The notes: generated by a model from the sequence alone, not told the origin. A stretch of 64,000 nucleotides of DNA from Actinospica durhamensis (GCF_018139695.1 NZ_JAGSOG010000005.1:1-64000); one strand, 5' to 3'; positions 34,088-44,023 are shown, counted from the first letter of the stretch. A program made the numbers and translations.

Positions 34088-34789
34088 ATGAACACGAACA
34101 GCCCGTACGCCGCGTCCACCGCGCCCGCCGAACCCGCCGCCGCGCGCCACCCCTGGGTGCTCGGGGTCTCGGGCGCGTCCGGCACGCCCTACGCGCTGTC
34201 CGCGATCGTCGGCCTGCTGGACGCGGGCGAGGACGTGGACCTGGTGGTCAGCCGGGCCGCGCGGCTGACGATCCTGGACGAGACCGGCATCGCCTTCCGG
34301 GACGCGCACTGGCGTGAGGACCTCGCCGCGCTGCTCGGCTGGAAGGGCGAGGACGCGCGGCTGGACGCGGTGCGGTACTGGCACGCCGGGGACTTCGCGG
34401 CCGGCCCGTCCTCCGGCAGCTACCCGGCCAAGGGCATGGTGGTGATCCCGGCGACGGCGGCGGCCGTGGCGGGAATCAGCATCGGGCTGTCCAAGGACCT
34501 GTTGCAGCGCGCGGCCTCGGTGAACCTGAAAGAGCGTCGGCCGCTGGTGCTGGTCCTGCGCGAGGCGCCGCTGAGCTCGAGCACGCTGGAGCAGTTGCTC
34601 GCGCTCAGCCGGGCCGGAGCCGTGGTGCTGCCCGCCTCGCCCGGCTTCTACGCGGGCGGCCAGAGCGTGCAGCGGCTGGTGGACTTCGTTGCCGGGAAGG
34701 CGCTGGACGCGCTCGGGGTCGAGCACGGGCTGCTGCGGCGCTGGTCCGGCGAGCTCGGCGAGGCGCGGCTGCAGGACGAGCCCGAATAG
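34088..34789 (+). CDS. ubiX: UbiX-family flavin prenyltransferase (233 aa)
   Basis: Makes prenylated FMN, the cofactor of the UbiD partner encoded two genes upstream. Rossmann-like start LGVSGASGTPYALSAIVGLL, then PATAAAVAGISIGLSKDLLQRAASVNLKERRPLVLVLRE and LPASPGFYAGGQSVQRLVDF. About 20 extra N-terminal residues compared with the shortest family members. The UbiD-UbiA-UbiX trio matches the menaquinone clusters of Streptomyces. Confidence 0.94.
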   Translation: MNTNSPYAASTAPAEPAAARHPWVLGVSGASGTPYALSAIVGLLDAGEDVDLVVSRAARLTILDETGIAFRDAHWREDLAALLGWKGEDARLDAVRYWHAGDFAAGPSSGSYPAKGMVVIPATAAAVAGISIGLSKDLLQRAASVNLKERRPLVLVLREAPLSSSTLEQLLALSRAGAVVLPASPGFYAGGQSVQRLVDFVAGKALDALGVEHGLLRRWSGELGEARLQDEPE

Positions 34790-34951
34790 GGCCCCGCGCG
34801 CGGCGTCCGCATACAGCGGCGTCCGCATACATACGCGCATACGCGAGGCGCCGGACCCGGCCGGAGGGAGGGGGACGGCTCGGGTACGGCGCCTCGGGGG
34901 GAGAGCGGTCAGTTGGTCTCTAAGGGCGCGGTGTGCGCCGGGTGCGGCAGG

Positions 34952-35068
34952 TCAGCGAGCGGAGCCCGCGCGTGCGCGCTTGCGGGCGGCCTTGGCCAGG
35001 CGTGCCCGGGAGGCCTCGGCCAGCATTTCGGCGTGGCGGGCCTTGATGTACTCGGGGCTGTAGATCAT
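34952..35068 (-). CDS. Small basic protein (38 aa; longer start possible)
   Basis: Reads MIYSPEYIKARHAEMLAEAS then an Arg/Lys/Ala-rich helix ending RARAGSAR. It starts at ATG 35068 with AGAGG about 10 nt upstream; the frame is open up to ATG 35140 (62 aa). The SPEYIKARHAEMLAEA segment resembles small proteins I associate with actinobacteria, and it looks amphipathic helical. No known domain. Divergent from the Lrp gene. Real gene likely but not certain; function unknown. Confidence 0.5.
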   Translation of the reverse strand: MIYSPEYIKARHAEMLAEASRARLAKAARKRARAGSAR

Positions 35069-35254
35069 CTTCTTCGCAGCCTCTTTGAATCGAAGAACCT
35101 CGTGTCCGTATGCCTTAGATTCTAAGGCGTGAGAGCGCAAGAGTCTAATTGATCAAAGGCCGTGTCCGGGTCTTGCTGCGCTGGCGGTAACCTGTCCTCG
35201 GCCCGCGCGCCCCCCTCGCGTCGGGTCGTGGCCGATCGGGAAGGTGAGAGCACG

Positions 35255-35710
35255 GTGGACGCGGTCGACCGCACGCTGGTGGAGGCGTTGCGAGCCAACG
35301 GGCGCGCCACGTACGCGGAACTGGCCCGGCTGGTGGGCCTGTCCGGTCCGAGTGTCACGGACCGGATCAACCGGCTCGAGCAGGCCGGGGTGATCACCGG
35401 CTATCGCGCGGCGGTGAACCCGGGCGCGCTCGGGCTCGGCGTCACGGCGCTGATAGGAGTGCTGCTCTCGGACGCCGCCGACCACGACGACGTGGCCCGC
35501 AGGCTCAAGGACGTGCCGGAGATCGAGGACTGCTGGTTCGTCGCGGGCGAGGAGTCGTATCTGCTCAAGGTGCGCGCCGCCGACCCGCTGGGCCTGGAGA
35601 AGATCATCGGACGGCTCGGCCGGATCCGCGGCGTCGCGCGCACCCGCACCACGATCGCGCTGTCCACCAAGTGGGAGGCGCGCCAGATCCCGATCCCGAC
35701 CGAGGAGTAG
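35255..35710 (+). CDS. Lrp/AsnC-family transcriptional regulator (151 aa)
   Basis: N-terminal helix-turn-helix (DAVDRTLVEALRANGRATYAELARLVGLSGPSVTDRINRLEQAGVITGYRA) and a C-terminal RAM ligand-binding domain (GVTALIGVLLSDAADHDDVARRLKDVPEIEDCWFVAGEESYLLKVRA). GTG 35255 was chosen, with GAAGGTGAG upstream; the ORF extension to 35162 is Cys/Ser/Arg-rich and not family-like. An Lrp gene in this position between ubiX and mqnE is conserved in Streptomyces, so it may regulate the menaquinone genes. The ligand is unknown. Confidence 0.92.
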   Translation: MDAVDRTLVEALRANGRATYAELARLVGLSGPSVTDRINRLEQAGVITGYRAAVNPGALGLGVTALIGVLLSDAADHDDVARRLKDVPEIEDCWFVAGEESYLLKVRAADPLGLEKIIGRLGRIRGVARTRTTIALSTKWEARQIPIPTEE

Positions 35711-35771
35711 CGCCGCCGCGCGGCGTAGGCTGAACCCGCTATCTACTGCTGAAGGTGTGAGGGAGCGGGCC

Positions 35772-36938
35772 GTGGACGTCGGTCTCAAGCGGGAACTCGA
35801 AGCCAAGGTACTCGCCGGCGAACGGCTCGACCGTGCGGACGGCGAAGCGCTCTACGCCTGCGACGACCTGGCCTGGCTCGGTTCGCTGGCGCACGAGGTG
35901 CGCACCCGCAAGAACGGGGACCGGGTCTACTTCAACGTCAACCGGCACCTGAACATGACCAACGTCTGTTCGGCCTCCTGCGCGTACTGCTCGTTCCAGC
36001 GCAAGCCGGGGGAGAAGGACGCCTACACGATGCGCATCGAGGAGGCGGTCCGGCTCGCCAAGGAGATGGAGCCCGACGGCATCACCGAGCTGCACATCGT
36101 CAACGGGCTGCACCCGACCCTGCCGTGGCGCTACTACCCGAAGTCGATCAGCGAGCTCAAGGCCGTGCTGCCGAACGTCTCGATCAAGGCGTTCACCGCC
36201 ACCGAGATCCACTGGTTCGAGCGCATCTCCGGCCTGAGCGCGGACGAGATCCTGGACGAGCTGATCGAGGCCGGGCTCGAGTCGCTCACCGGCGGCGGAG
36301 CCGAGATCTTCGACTGGGAGGTCCGCCGGCAGATCGTGGACCACGAGACCCACTGGGAGGACTGGTCGCGCATCCACCGGCTCGCCCACGGCAAGGGTCT
36401 GCGTACGCCCTCGACGATGCTCTACGGGCACATCGAGGAGCCGCGCCACCGCGTCGACCACGTGCTGCGGCTGCGCGAGCTGCAGGACGAGACCGGCGGC
36501 TTCGCCGTGTTCATCCCGCTTCGCTTCCAGCACGACTTCCACGACTCGCAGGACGGCAAGCAGCGCAACCGGCTGATGAACCAGCCGATGGCCACCGGCG
36601 CCGAGGCCCTCAAGACCTTCGCCGTCTCCCGGCTGCTGCTCGACAACTTCGACCACGTCAAGTGCTTCTGGGTGATGCACGGCCTCGGCACCGCCGGGCT
36701 CTCGCTCAACTACGGCGTCGACGACCTCGACGGCTCCGTGGTCGAGTACAAGATCACGCATGACGCGGACAAGTTCGGCACGCCCAACAAGATGTCCCGT
36801 GACGGCCTGCTCGACCTGATTCGCGACGCCGGCTTCACCCCGGTCGAGCGCAACACCCGCTACGAGGTCGTGCGCGAGTTCCCCGGCCCCGACCCGCTGC
36901 GCCGGGAGAGCCCGCAGTCCATGTCCTTCGCCGAGTAG
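35772..36938 (+). CDS. mqnE: Aminofutalosine synthase MqnE (388 aa)
   Basis: Radical SAM enzyme that condenses the MqnA product with S-adenosylmethionine to give aminofutalosine. The cluster motif is CSASCAYCSFQRKPGEKDAYTM (Cys66, Cys70, Cys73). It is followed by HIVNGLHPTLPWRYY, SLTGGGAEIFDWEVRRQI and STMLYGHIEEPRHRVDHVLRLRELQ. GTG 35772 (VDVGLKRELE) with GGGAG 7 nt upstream is preferred; GTG 35757 is also in frame. Lies after the Lrp gene. Confidence 0.94.
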   Translation: MDVGLKRELEAKVLAGERLDRADGEALYACDDLAWLGSLAHEVRTRKNGDRVYFNVNRHLNMTNVCSASCAYCSFQRKPGEKDAYTMRIEEAVRLAKEMEPDGITELHIVNGLHPTLPWRYYPKSISELKAVLPNVSIKAFTATEIHWFERISGLSADEILDELIEAGLESLTGGGAEIFDWEVRRQIVDHETHWEDWSRIHRLAHGKGLRTPSTMLYGHIEEPRHRVDHVLRLRELQDETGGFAVFIPLRFQHDFHDSQDGKQRNRLMNQPMATGAEALKTFAVSRLLLDNFDHVKCFWVMHGLGTAGLSLNYGVDDLDGSVVEYKITHDADKFGTPNKMSRDGLLDLIRDAGFTPVERNTRYEVVREFPGPDPLRRESPQSMSFAE

Positions 36939-36968
36939 CCGCCGTCGCGTGACCGGGCGGCCACGCGA

Positions 36969-36984
36969 TGTTCCACGTGAAACT
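36969..36984. promoter_or_regulatory. parS-like ParB binding site
   Basis: TGTTCCACGTGAAACT between mqnE and the GNAT gene. The central 14 bases differ from the Streptomyces parS consensus GTTTCACGTGAAAC by one base (T to C in the left arm). parS sites cluster around oriC in actinobacteria, often in intergenic DNA. Seen directly as sequence; binding by ParB is inference. I found no second copy in the window. Confidence 0.65.
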
Positions 36985-37023
36985 TCATGCGCATGAGCGG
37001 GATTCCATGCAACAATGGGTGGC

Positions 37024-37578
37024 ATGACGCTGAACTTCGTGGCCGACCCGGAGCTGACCGAGTTGCTCCAGGCGGAGATCGTGGCCTGCTGGACCGACGT
37101 GAGCAACGCCGGCGGCGCCGTCGGCTTCGTGCCGCCGGTGACGATGGACGACGTGGCCCAGACGGCGCGCGGGCAGTTCGCCGGCGTGCTCGAGGGGCGC
37201 GACCGGCTGGTGGTCGGGCGCGAGACGGCCGGGGAGTACGCCGGCCGGCTGGCCGCGCTCGCCTTCCTCACCTCGAACAGCTTCGTGTTCACCGCGCACT
37301 GGCAGACCGTCAAGCGCGTGATGGTGCACCCTGATTTCCAGGGCAGGGGCTACGGCTACCGGCTGATGGCCGAGGTCGCCGCGGTCGCCCGGGAGGGCGG
37401 GATCGAGCAGCTGCACCTCGACTGCCGGGGCGGGACCGGCAACGACCTGTTCTACAAGAAGTGCGGCTACAACGAGTACGGCCGCATCCGCAAGGGCCTG
37501 AAACTGCCCGAGCGGGCGGGCGAGGAGCCGGGGGCGACCCCGTACCGGGACCTCATCCTCATGGCGCTGGAGCTGTGA
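37024..37578 (+). CDS. GNAT-family N-acetyltransferase (184 aa)
   Basis: Acetyl-CoA-dependent transferase fold. The conserved acetyl-CoA loop motif A appears as VKRVMVHPDFQGRGYGYRLMAEVAAVAREGG, followed by LHLDCRGGTGNDLFYKKCGYNEYGRI. The N-terminal half (WTDVSNAGGAVGFVPPVTMDDV) is characteristic of a subfamily found beside mqn genes in actinobacteria. Substrate unknown. ATG 37024 is preferred over ATG 37015 by family start. Stop overlaps a possible start of the DUF4229 gene. Confidence 0.87.
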   Translation: MTLNFVADPELTELLQAEIVACWTDVSNAGGAVGFVPPVTMDDVAQTARGQFAGVLEGRDRLVVGRETAGEYAGRLAALAFLTSNSFVFTAHWQTVKRVMVHPDFQGRGYGYRLMAEVAAVAREGGIEQLHLDCRGGTGNDLFYKKCGYNEYGRIRKGLKLPERAGEEPGATPYRDLILMALEL

Positions 37579-37592
37579 GGTACCGTGAGTCC

Positions 37593-38770
<1,178 letters not shown>

Positions 38771-38779
38771 GGTGTGAGC

Positions 38780-39928
38780 ATGACTGCTGACGTGCTGGAG
38801 CGCGCCGCCGCGGGCGGGCGGATCACCGAGGAAGAGGCGCTGGAGCTCTACCGCAACGCGCCCTTGCACGCGTTGGGCAAGGCCGCGGACACCGCGCGCC
38901 GGGCCAAGCTGCCCTACCTCGCGGACACCGCGACGTACATCATCGAGCGCAACATCAACTACACCAACGTCTGTGTGACGGCGTGTAAGTTCTGCGCGTT
39001 CTACGTGCCGCCCAAGTCGCCCGACGGCTGGTCGCGCGACCTCGAGGAGATCCTGCGCCGCTGCGGCGAGACGGTCGAGCTCGGCGGCACCCAGGTGATG
39101 TTCCAGGGCGGCCATCACCCCGAATACGGGGTCGAATACTACGAGCGCGCCTTCTCCGCCATCAAGGAGAACTACCCGGAGCTGGTCATCCACTCCCTCG
39201 GTGCCTCCGAGATCCAGCACATGGCCAAGGTCTCCGGCGTGCCGATCGAGGACGCCATCGTGCGGATCAAGACGGCCGGCCTCGACTCGCTGGCCGGGGC
39301 CGGCGCCGAGCTGCTCCCGGCCCGCCCGCGCACCGTCATCGCCCCGCTCAAAGAGTCCGGCGAGCGCTGGCTGGAGATCATGGAGAAGGCCCACACGCTG
39401 GGCCTCGAGTCCACCTCCACCATGCTGATGGGCACCGGCGAGACCAACGCCGAGCGGATCAGGCACCTGGCCATGATCCGGGACGTGCAGGACCGCACCG
39501 GCGGCTTCCGCGCCTTCATCCCGTACACCTACCAGCCGCTCAACAACCACCTCAAGGGCCGCACCCAGACCACCACCCTGGAGTACCTGCGGCTGATCGC
39601 GGTGGCGCGGCTGTTCCTGCACAACGTCAACCACATCCAGGGCTCCTGGCTGACCACCGGCAAGGAGGCCGGCCAGCTCAGCCTGCACTACGGCGCGGAC
39701 GACCTCGGCTCGGTGATGCTGGAGGAGAACGTGGTCTCCTCGGCCGGCGCCCGGCACCGCTCGAACCGCAATGAGCTGATCCACCTGATCCGTACCGCGG
39801 GCCGCGTCCCGGCGCAGCGCTCGACCACCTACGAGCTGCTCGCCGTGCACGAGGACCCGGCCGACGACCCGGTGGACGAGCGGGTGCGCTCGCACATCGC
39901 CTCCACCGCGCTGACGCTGGTCGACTAG
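38780..39928 (+). CDS. mqnC: Cyclic dehypoxanthine futalosine synthase MqnC (382 aa)
   Basis: Radical SAM enzyme that cyclises dehypoxanthine futalosine. Cluster motif CVTACKFCAFY (Cys65, Cys69, Cys72); VMFQGGHHPEYGVEYYERAFSAIKE, SLAGAGAELL and TSTMLMGTGETNAERI follow. ATG 38780 has AAGG 7 nt upstream; GTG 38774 lies too close to it. The TAG stop (39926-39928) falls in the CTAG that begins MITE-like element 2, with the reading frame intact. Confidence 0.94.
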   Translation: MTADVLERAAAGGRITEEEALELYRNAPLHALGKAADTARRAKLPYLADTATYIIERNINYTNVCVTACKFCAFYVPPKSPDGWSRDLEEILRRCGETVELGGTQVMFQGGHHPEYGVEYYERAFSAIKENYPELVIHSLGASEIQHMAKVSGVPIEDAIVRIKTAGLDSLAGAGAELLPARPRTVIAPLKESGERWLEIMEKAHTLGLESTSTMLMGTGETNAERIRHLAMIRDVQDRTGGFRAFIPYTYQPLNNHLKGRTQTTTLEYLRLIAVARLFLHNVNHIQGSWLTTGKEAGQLSLHYGADDLGSVMLEENVVSSAGARHRSNRNELIHLIRTAGRVPAQRSTTYELLAVHEDPADDPVDERVRSHIASTALTLVD

Positions 39929-40093
39929 GGAGTGTCTTCAAAGGGGCGTCGGGTCAGGCCGCGGTGTCTGACGCGTGCGCTCGCAAGGCGCCGGGCCGTG
40001 CGCATACTCGGTCGTCTGTAAGCGGTCCGGCAACGCCGCGAGCGTGCGTGGCAGGCGCCGCGGCCCCGGCGAACCTTTGAAGACACGACCTAG
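39925..40093. mobile_element. MITE-like element 2 (169 bp)
   Basis: Non-coding element with 20-bp terminal inverted repeats (left starts CTAGGGAGTGTCTTC, right ends GAAGACACGACCTAG), two mismatches, both outer ends CTAG. On its minus strand it holds ACAGACGACCGAGTATG (complement of 40003-40019), identical to the core of element 1 within a ~28-nt similar block. Its right end resembles element 3. No coding capacity. It separates mqnC from the aminofutalosine deaminase gene and provides the mqnC stop. Confidence 0.75.
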
Positions 40094-40245
40094 GCGGGCC
40101 GCGATCCCGCACCTCGCGGGTCGCCGGCTGCCGCGCGCTCGTTCGCCGCACGCGCGGACGGGCGCGTGGGTGGCGCTCAGGGGCCCGGTTCGCCGCGGGC
40201 TGTGCGCCGTCGGCGTGGCGGGGCCGATTCGGTAAGGTCGTGCGC

Positions 40246-41520
40246 ATGCAGACCCTCCACAGCGCGCCGATAGTCCTGCCCGTGTCCGCCGAGCCGATCG
40301 GCGACGGCGCGGTGCTCGTCGACGGCGACCGGGTGCTCGCCGTCGGCGCCCGGGACGCCCTGGTCGCGGCCCATCCCGGCGTACGGGAGCGTCGGTGGGC
40401 CGGCGTGCTCACCCCCGGCCTGGTCAACGCGCACGCTCATCTGCAGTACACCGACTTCGAGGACCTCAACGCGCTCGGCCAGCCCTTCCCGGTCTGGATC
40501 AGCGAACTGACCTCGCGTCGGCCGAGTTTCACCGACGCGATGTGGTGCGAGTCCGCGCGCCGCGGGGTGAACCTCATGCTCGACTCCGGCACCACCTCCG
40601 TCGCCGACATCGTCACCGACGCCTGCGTGCTCGCCCCCACCGCCCGCAGCGGCATCGGCGGGATCTCCTACCTCGAGATCGTCTTCCAGGACGCCCGCAG
40701 CTGGTCCGAGTCCGGCCGCGCCCGCCTGCTCGACCAGCTCGGCTCGAGCCCGGCCGGCCGGCGCCTCGGCGTCTCCCCGCACACGCCGTACACCGTCGCC
40801 GGCGCCGTGTTCGCCGACGCGGTGGCCATCGCCAGGGACAAGGGCCTGCGCATTCACCCGCACGTGGCCGAGTCGCCCGCCGAGACCCAGTACGTGGCCC
40901 AGGGCACCGGTCCGTTCGCCGAGTCCATGACCAAGTTCGGCAAGGCGATGGAGCTCATCCGCGACGGCGGCTGCGGCCTGACCCCGACCATGTACCTGGA
41001 CAAGCTCGGCGTGCTCGCCCCCGACGTGCACGCGGCCCACTGCGTCCACTGCGACCCGGCCGACCGCGCCGTCCTGCGCGAGCGCGGGGTCTACGCGGCG
41101 CTGTGTGCCAGGTCGAACAAGATCCTGCAGGCCGGACAGCCGCCGGTGGCCGACTACCTGCGCGAGGGCTCCCCGTTCGGCATCGGCACCGACTCGCTCG
41201 CCTCGACCCCGTCCCTCGACCTGCTCGAGGAGGCCGCCGCGCTGCGCGACCTCGCCCGCGCCCAGGGCTACCTCGAGCCCGACCTCGACCGCCGCATCCT
41301 GGAGGCCGCCACCCTCGGCGGCGCCGGCGCCATGGCCCTGCCCGACGCCGGCCGCATCGAAGCGGGCGCCCGCGCCGACCTGGCCGTCTTCGAAGTCCCG
41401 GGCCTGGCCGACCTCACCCCCGAAGCCGCCTACACCGCCCTGCTCGACGCCGCCGCCCAGCGCAGCCACCGCTGCCTCGCCACCGTCCTCGGCGGCACCC
41501 TGGTCCACCGCAACGCCTGA
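40246..41520 (+). CDS. Amidohydrolase, probable aminofutalosine deaminase (424 aa)
   Basis: Metal-dependent amidohydrolase with the HxH motif NAHAHLQYTDF, further ligands in IHPHVAESPAE and HCVHCDP, and the Asp of GIGTDSLAST. Close to the TIM-barrel deaminases that convert aminofutalosine to futalosine in Streptomyces-type menaquinone synthesis. The neighbours mqnA, mqnC and mqnE support this. ATG 40246 has AAGG 8 nt upstream; GTG 40240 is the alternative. Substrate is inferred. Confidence 0.82.
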   Translation: MQTLHSAPIVLPVSAEPIGDGAVLVDGDRVLAVGARDALVAAHPGVRERRWAGVLTPGLVNAHAHLQYTDFEDLNALGQPFPVWISELTSRRPSFTDAMWCESARRGVNLMLDSGTTSVADIVTDACVLAPTARSGIGGISYLEIVFQDARSWSESGRARLLDQLGSSPAGRRLGVSPHTPYTVAGAVFADAVAIARDKGLRIHPHVAESPAETQYVAQGTGPFAESMTKFGKAMELIRDGGCGLTPTMYLDKLGVLAPDVHAAHCVHCDPADRAVLRERGVYAALCARSNKILQAGQPPVADYLREGSPFGIGTDSLASTPSLDLLEEAAALRDLARAQGYLEPDLDRRILEAATLGGAGAMALPDAGRIEAGARADLAVFEVPGLADLTPEAAYTALLDAAAQRSHRCLATVLGGTLVHRNA

Positions 41521-41552
41521 GCGCACCGGTGTCTGACGGAGTGTCGGGTGAA

Positions 41553-41593
41553 GCGGATCGTGCGGCTGAGGACACCTCAGCCGCACGATCCGT
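41553..41593. terminator. Bidirectional terminator hairpin, perfect 18-bp stem
   Basis: The arms 41554-41571 and 41575-41592 are exact complements (CGGATCGTGCGGCTGAGG) with a 3-base loop. It lies between the convergent deaminase gene and menG, 33 bases after one stop and 19 before the other. No clear T-run on either side. Position and symmetry indicate termination from both directions. Confidence 0.82.
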
Positions 41594-41611
41594 ATCGCGT
41601 GGGAGCTACCG

Positions 41612-42301
41612 CTACGCCCGCCCGCGGTGCAGGGTGACGATGCCGCCGGTCAGGTCGCGCCAGGCGACCTTGCGCCAGCCGGAGGCCTGCAGCAGGGTGG
41701 CCAGGCCGCGCTGGTCGGGCCAGGCGCGGATGGACTCGGCGAGGTAGACGTACGCCTCGGGGTTCGACGCCACCCGGTTGGCGAGCGCGGGCAGGGCGCG
41801 CATGAGGTACTCGAGGTAGACCGTGCGGAACGGGGCGAAGGTCGGGTGGGAGAACTCGCACACGACCAGGCGGCCGCCCGGCTTGGTCACCCGGCGCAGC
41901 TCGCGCAGGGCGGCGGTGGTGTCGGCGACGTTGCGCAGGCCGAAGGAGATCGTGACCGCGTCGAAGACGGCGTCGGCGAAGGGCAGGCGCATGGCGTCGC
42001 CGGCGCAGAAGTCGAGGAAGGGGTTGCGTTCCTTGCCCACCTCGAGCATGCCGAGGGAGAAGTCACACGCCACCACACTCGCGCCGGCCTGCTGGAACGG
42101 CACCGAGGAGGTGCCGGTGCCGGCCGCGAGATCCAACACGCGCTCGCCCGGCCGGGCGTCCACGGCCTGGGCCACCGCCTTGCGCCACAACCTCGTCTGG
42201 CCCAGCGACAACAGGTCGTTCGTCAGGTCATAGCGTTCGGCGACCCCGTCGAACATGGCGGCGACTTCATGTGGTTCCTTGGCCAACGACGCTCTGCTCA
42301 T
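41612..42301 (-). CDS. menG: Demethylmenaquinone methyltransferase MenG (229 aa)
   Basis: SAM-dependent methyltransferase for the last methylation of menaquinone. Motifs: [28 protein letters not shown]-binding [45 protein letters not shown]. Length standard for UbiE/MenG. ATG 42301 with AGGATAGGGG upstream; the 50-codon extension is Arg-rich and runs into the divergent gene. Divergent from the lipoprotein gene, 52 bp between starts. Confidence 0.94.
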   Translation of the reverse strand: MSRASLAKEPHEVAAMFDGVAERYDLTNDLLSLGQTRLWRKAVAQAVDARPGERVLDLAAGTGTSSVPFQQAGASVVACDFSLGMLEVGKERNPFLDFCAGDAMRLPFADAVFDAVTISFGLRNVADTTAALRELRRVTKPGGRLVVCEFSHPTFAPFRTVYLEYLMRALPALANRVASNPEAYVYLAESIRAWPDQRGLATLLQASGWRKVAWRDLTGGIVTLHRGRA

Positions 42302-42353
42302 GCCCCTATCCTGGCACCTATCGGAATGCCCGTGAGCGAAGGGGCTCGAAAAG

Positions 42354-43979
42354 ATGACGCGGCGCTCTGAGCGGGCACGCAGCCGTCGCCCCGCACGTCT
42401 TCTCGCCACCACTCTCGTCGCCGCCCTGACCGCCGTCCTGACCCTCTCCACGGCCTCCTGCGGCGGCTCCCCGGGCCCCGGTACCGGCTCCGGCGCCGAT
42501 CCCGCGCAGCAGGCCTCTGCCAGGGCTCAGGGCGGCTCGGCGGGCGCGATCGACGTGGCGGCCGAGAACGCCAAACCCGGTACGCGCGCCTGGGCGGTGG
42601 ACGACTCGCGGCTCGGGGCGCAGGACGCCATCGAGGGCTACACCGACCACGCGTCGGTGGCGCCGGGGCAGTCCTTCCGGCTCTACGTCTCCACGACCGC
42701 CCCCTCCTTCACCGTCGCCGCCTACCGGATCGGGTACTACGGCGGCGCCGACGGGCACCTGGTGTGGCAGTCCCCGCAGACCCCCGGCGTCCACCAGACG
42801 GCCCAGTCGATCGATGCCACCACTCACACGGTCGAGTGTGATTGGCAGCCCTCGCTGACCGTCGGGACGAGCGGCTGGGTACCGGGGGAGTACCTGCTGC
42901 GGCTCGACTCCTCGGCCGGCGACGAACGGCTGGTGCCGTTGATCGTGCACTCCACCTCCACCGCCGGACGGGTCGTCATCCTCGCCGGGACCACCACGTG
43001 GCAGGCGTACAACACCTGGGGCGGCTACTCGCTCTACCGGGGGCCCGACGGCGCCTACGCCACCCGGGCCCGCGCGGTGTCCTTCGACCGGCCCTACCTC
43101 GATCCTGACGAGCCGTCGGGTGACGGCCTGTTCTTCCCGTTCGACCAGGCCCTGGTCTCCTTCGCCGAGCAGCACGGCCTGCCGGTGGCCTACGAGTCGG
43201 ACCTCGAGCTCGAGACCAGCCCGCAGCTGTTCCAGGGCGCCCGCGCGATCGTCTCCGACGGGCACGACGAGTACTACTCGCAGACCATGCGCGACACGCT
43301 GCAGAACGCGCGCGACCGGCAGGGCACGAATCTCGCCTTCCTCGGCGCGAACGCGATCTTCCGGCACATCAGATGGGGCTCCACGCAGCTCGGGGCCGAC
43401 CGCCTGGTGATCTGCTACAAGGACGCCACCGAGGATCCGCTGGCCGCGAGCGACCCGACCCAGACCACCCAGGACTGGCGCTACGCCCCCGACCCGCGCC
43501 CGGAGAACGCGCTGACCGGCTCGCTCTACCAGTGCAATCCGGTGGACGCGCCGTACGTCGTCTACGACCCGGACAACTGGATCTTCGCGGGCACCGGCGT
43601 CACCCAGGGCACCTCCTTCCCCGGCCTGGTCGGGCCGGAGTACGACCGGGTGGTGGACATCGGGACGACGCCGCATCCGATCGAGGTGCTCAGCCATTCG
43701 CCGCTGACCTGTCAGGGGACCGGGAGCTACCAGGAGTCCTCGTACTACACGGTCGCCTCCGGCGCGGGTGTGTTCGACGCGGCCACGATGCGGTGGGAGT
43801 GCGCGCTCGGCTCGCAGTGCTCCGCCCACTTCGGCCAGGGCGCGCGGGATTTCGTCCGCCGGGCCACCCTCACCCTGCTCACCGCCTTCGCCGCGGGTCC
43901 GGCCGGGCGCGCCCACCCGGCCGTGGACAACACCGCGGCCGACTACGTGCCGCTGGGCGAGGGCCTCGGGATCGACTAA
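42354..43979 (+). CDS. Lipoprotein with dimethylformamidase-beta-like domain (541 aa)
   Basis: Signal segment [21 protein letters not shown] with Cys36 as probable lipid site. The mature part resembles the C-terminal domain of N,N-dimethylformamidase beta subunits: [92 protein letters not shown]. Such proteins with export signals are found in actinobacteria; their substrate is unknown. ATG with AAGGGG 9 nt upstream. Sits between two menaquinone genes, so a cell-surface or quinone link is possible but unsupported. Confidence 0.7.
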   Translation: MTRRSERARSRRPARLLATTLVAALTAVLTLSTASCGGSPGPGTGSGADPAQQASARAQGGSAGAIDVAAENAKPGTRAWAVDDSRLGAQDAIEGYTDHASVAPGQSFRLYVSTTAPSFTVAAYRIGYYGGADGHLVWQSPQTPGVHQTAQSIDATTHTVECDWQPSLTVGTSGWVPGEYLLRLDSSAGDERLVPLIVHSTSTAGRVVILAGTTTWQAYNTWGGYSLYRGPDGAYATRARAVSFDRPYLDPDEPSGDGLFFPFDQALVSFAEQHGLPVAYESDLELETSPQLFQGARAIVSDGHDEYYSQTMRDTLQNARDRQGTNLAFLGANAIFRHIRWGSTQLGADRLVICYKDATEDPLAASDPTQTTQDWRYAPDPRPENALTGSLYQCNPVDAPYVVYDPDNWIFAGTGVTQGTSFPGLVGPEYDRVVDIGTTPHPIEVLSHSPLTCQGTGSYQESSYYTVASGAGVFDAATMRWECALGSQCSAHFGQGARDFVRRATLTLLTAFAAGPAGRAHPAVDNTAADYVPLGEGLGID

Positions 43980-43983
43980 CCAG

Positions 43984-44023
43984 GCCGACAATCGTTCCGG
44001 ACCGAGCCGACAATCGTTTCGGA
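43984..44023. repeat. Tandem 18-bp box, 22-bp period
   Basis: GCCGACAATCGTTYCGGA occurs at 43984-44001 and 44006-44023, differing at one base. The 22-bp period puts the two copies on one DNA face. They lie 26-65 bp before the start of the reductase gene at 44049, where an operator or activator site would be expected. No match to a regulator I know. Confidence 0.65.

Noticed and set aside
34799-34845. Short direct repeat (GGCGTCCGCATAC twice) and alternating CGCATAC
   Set aside because: Only two short copies after ubiX; too little for a CRISPR, operator or element call.
36969-36984. Replication origin nearby because of the parS-like site
   Set aside because: No cluster of TTGTCCACA-type DnaA boxes, dnaA or dnaN in the window; only relative proximity is possible.
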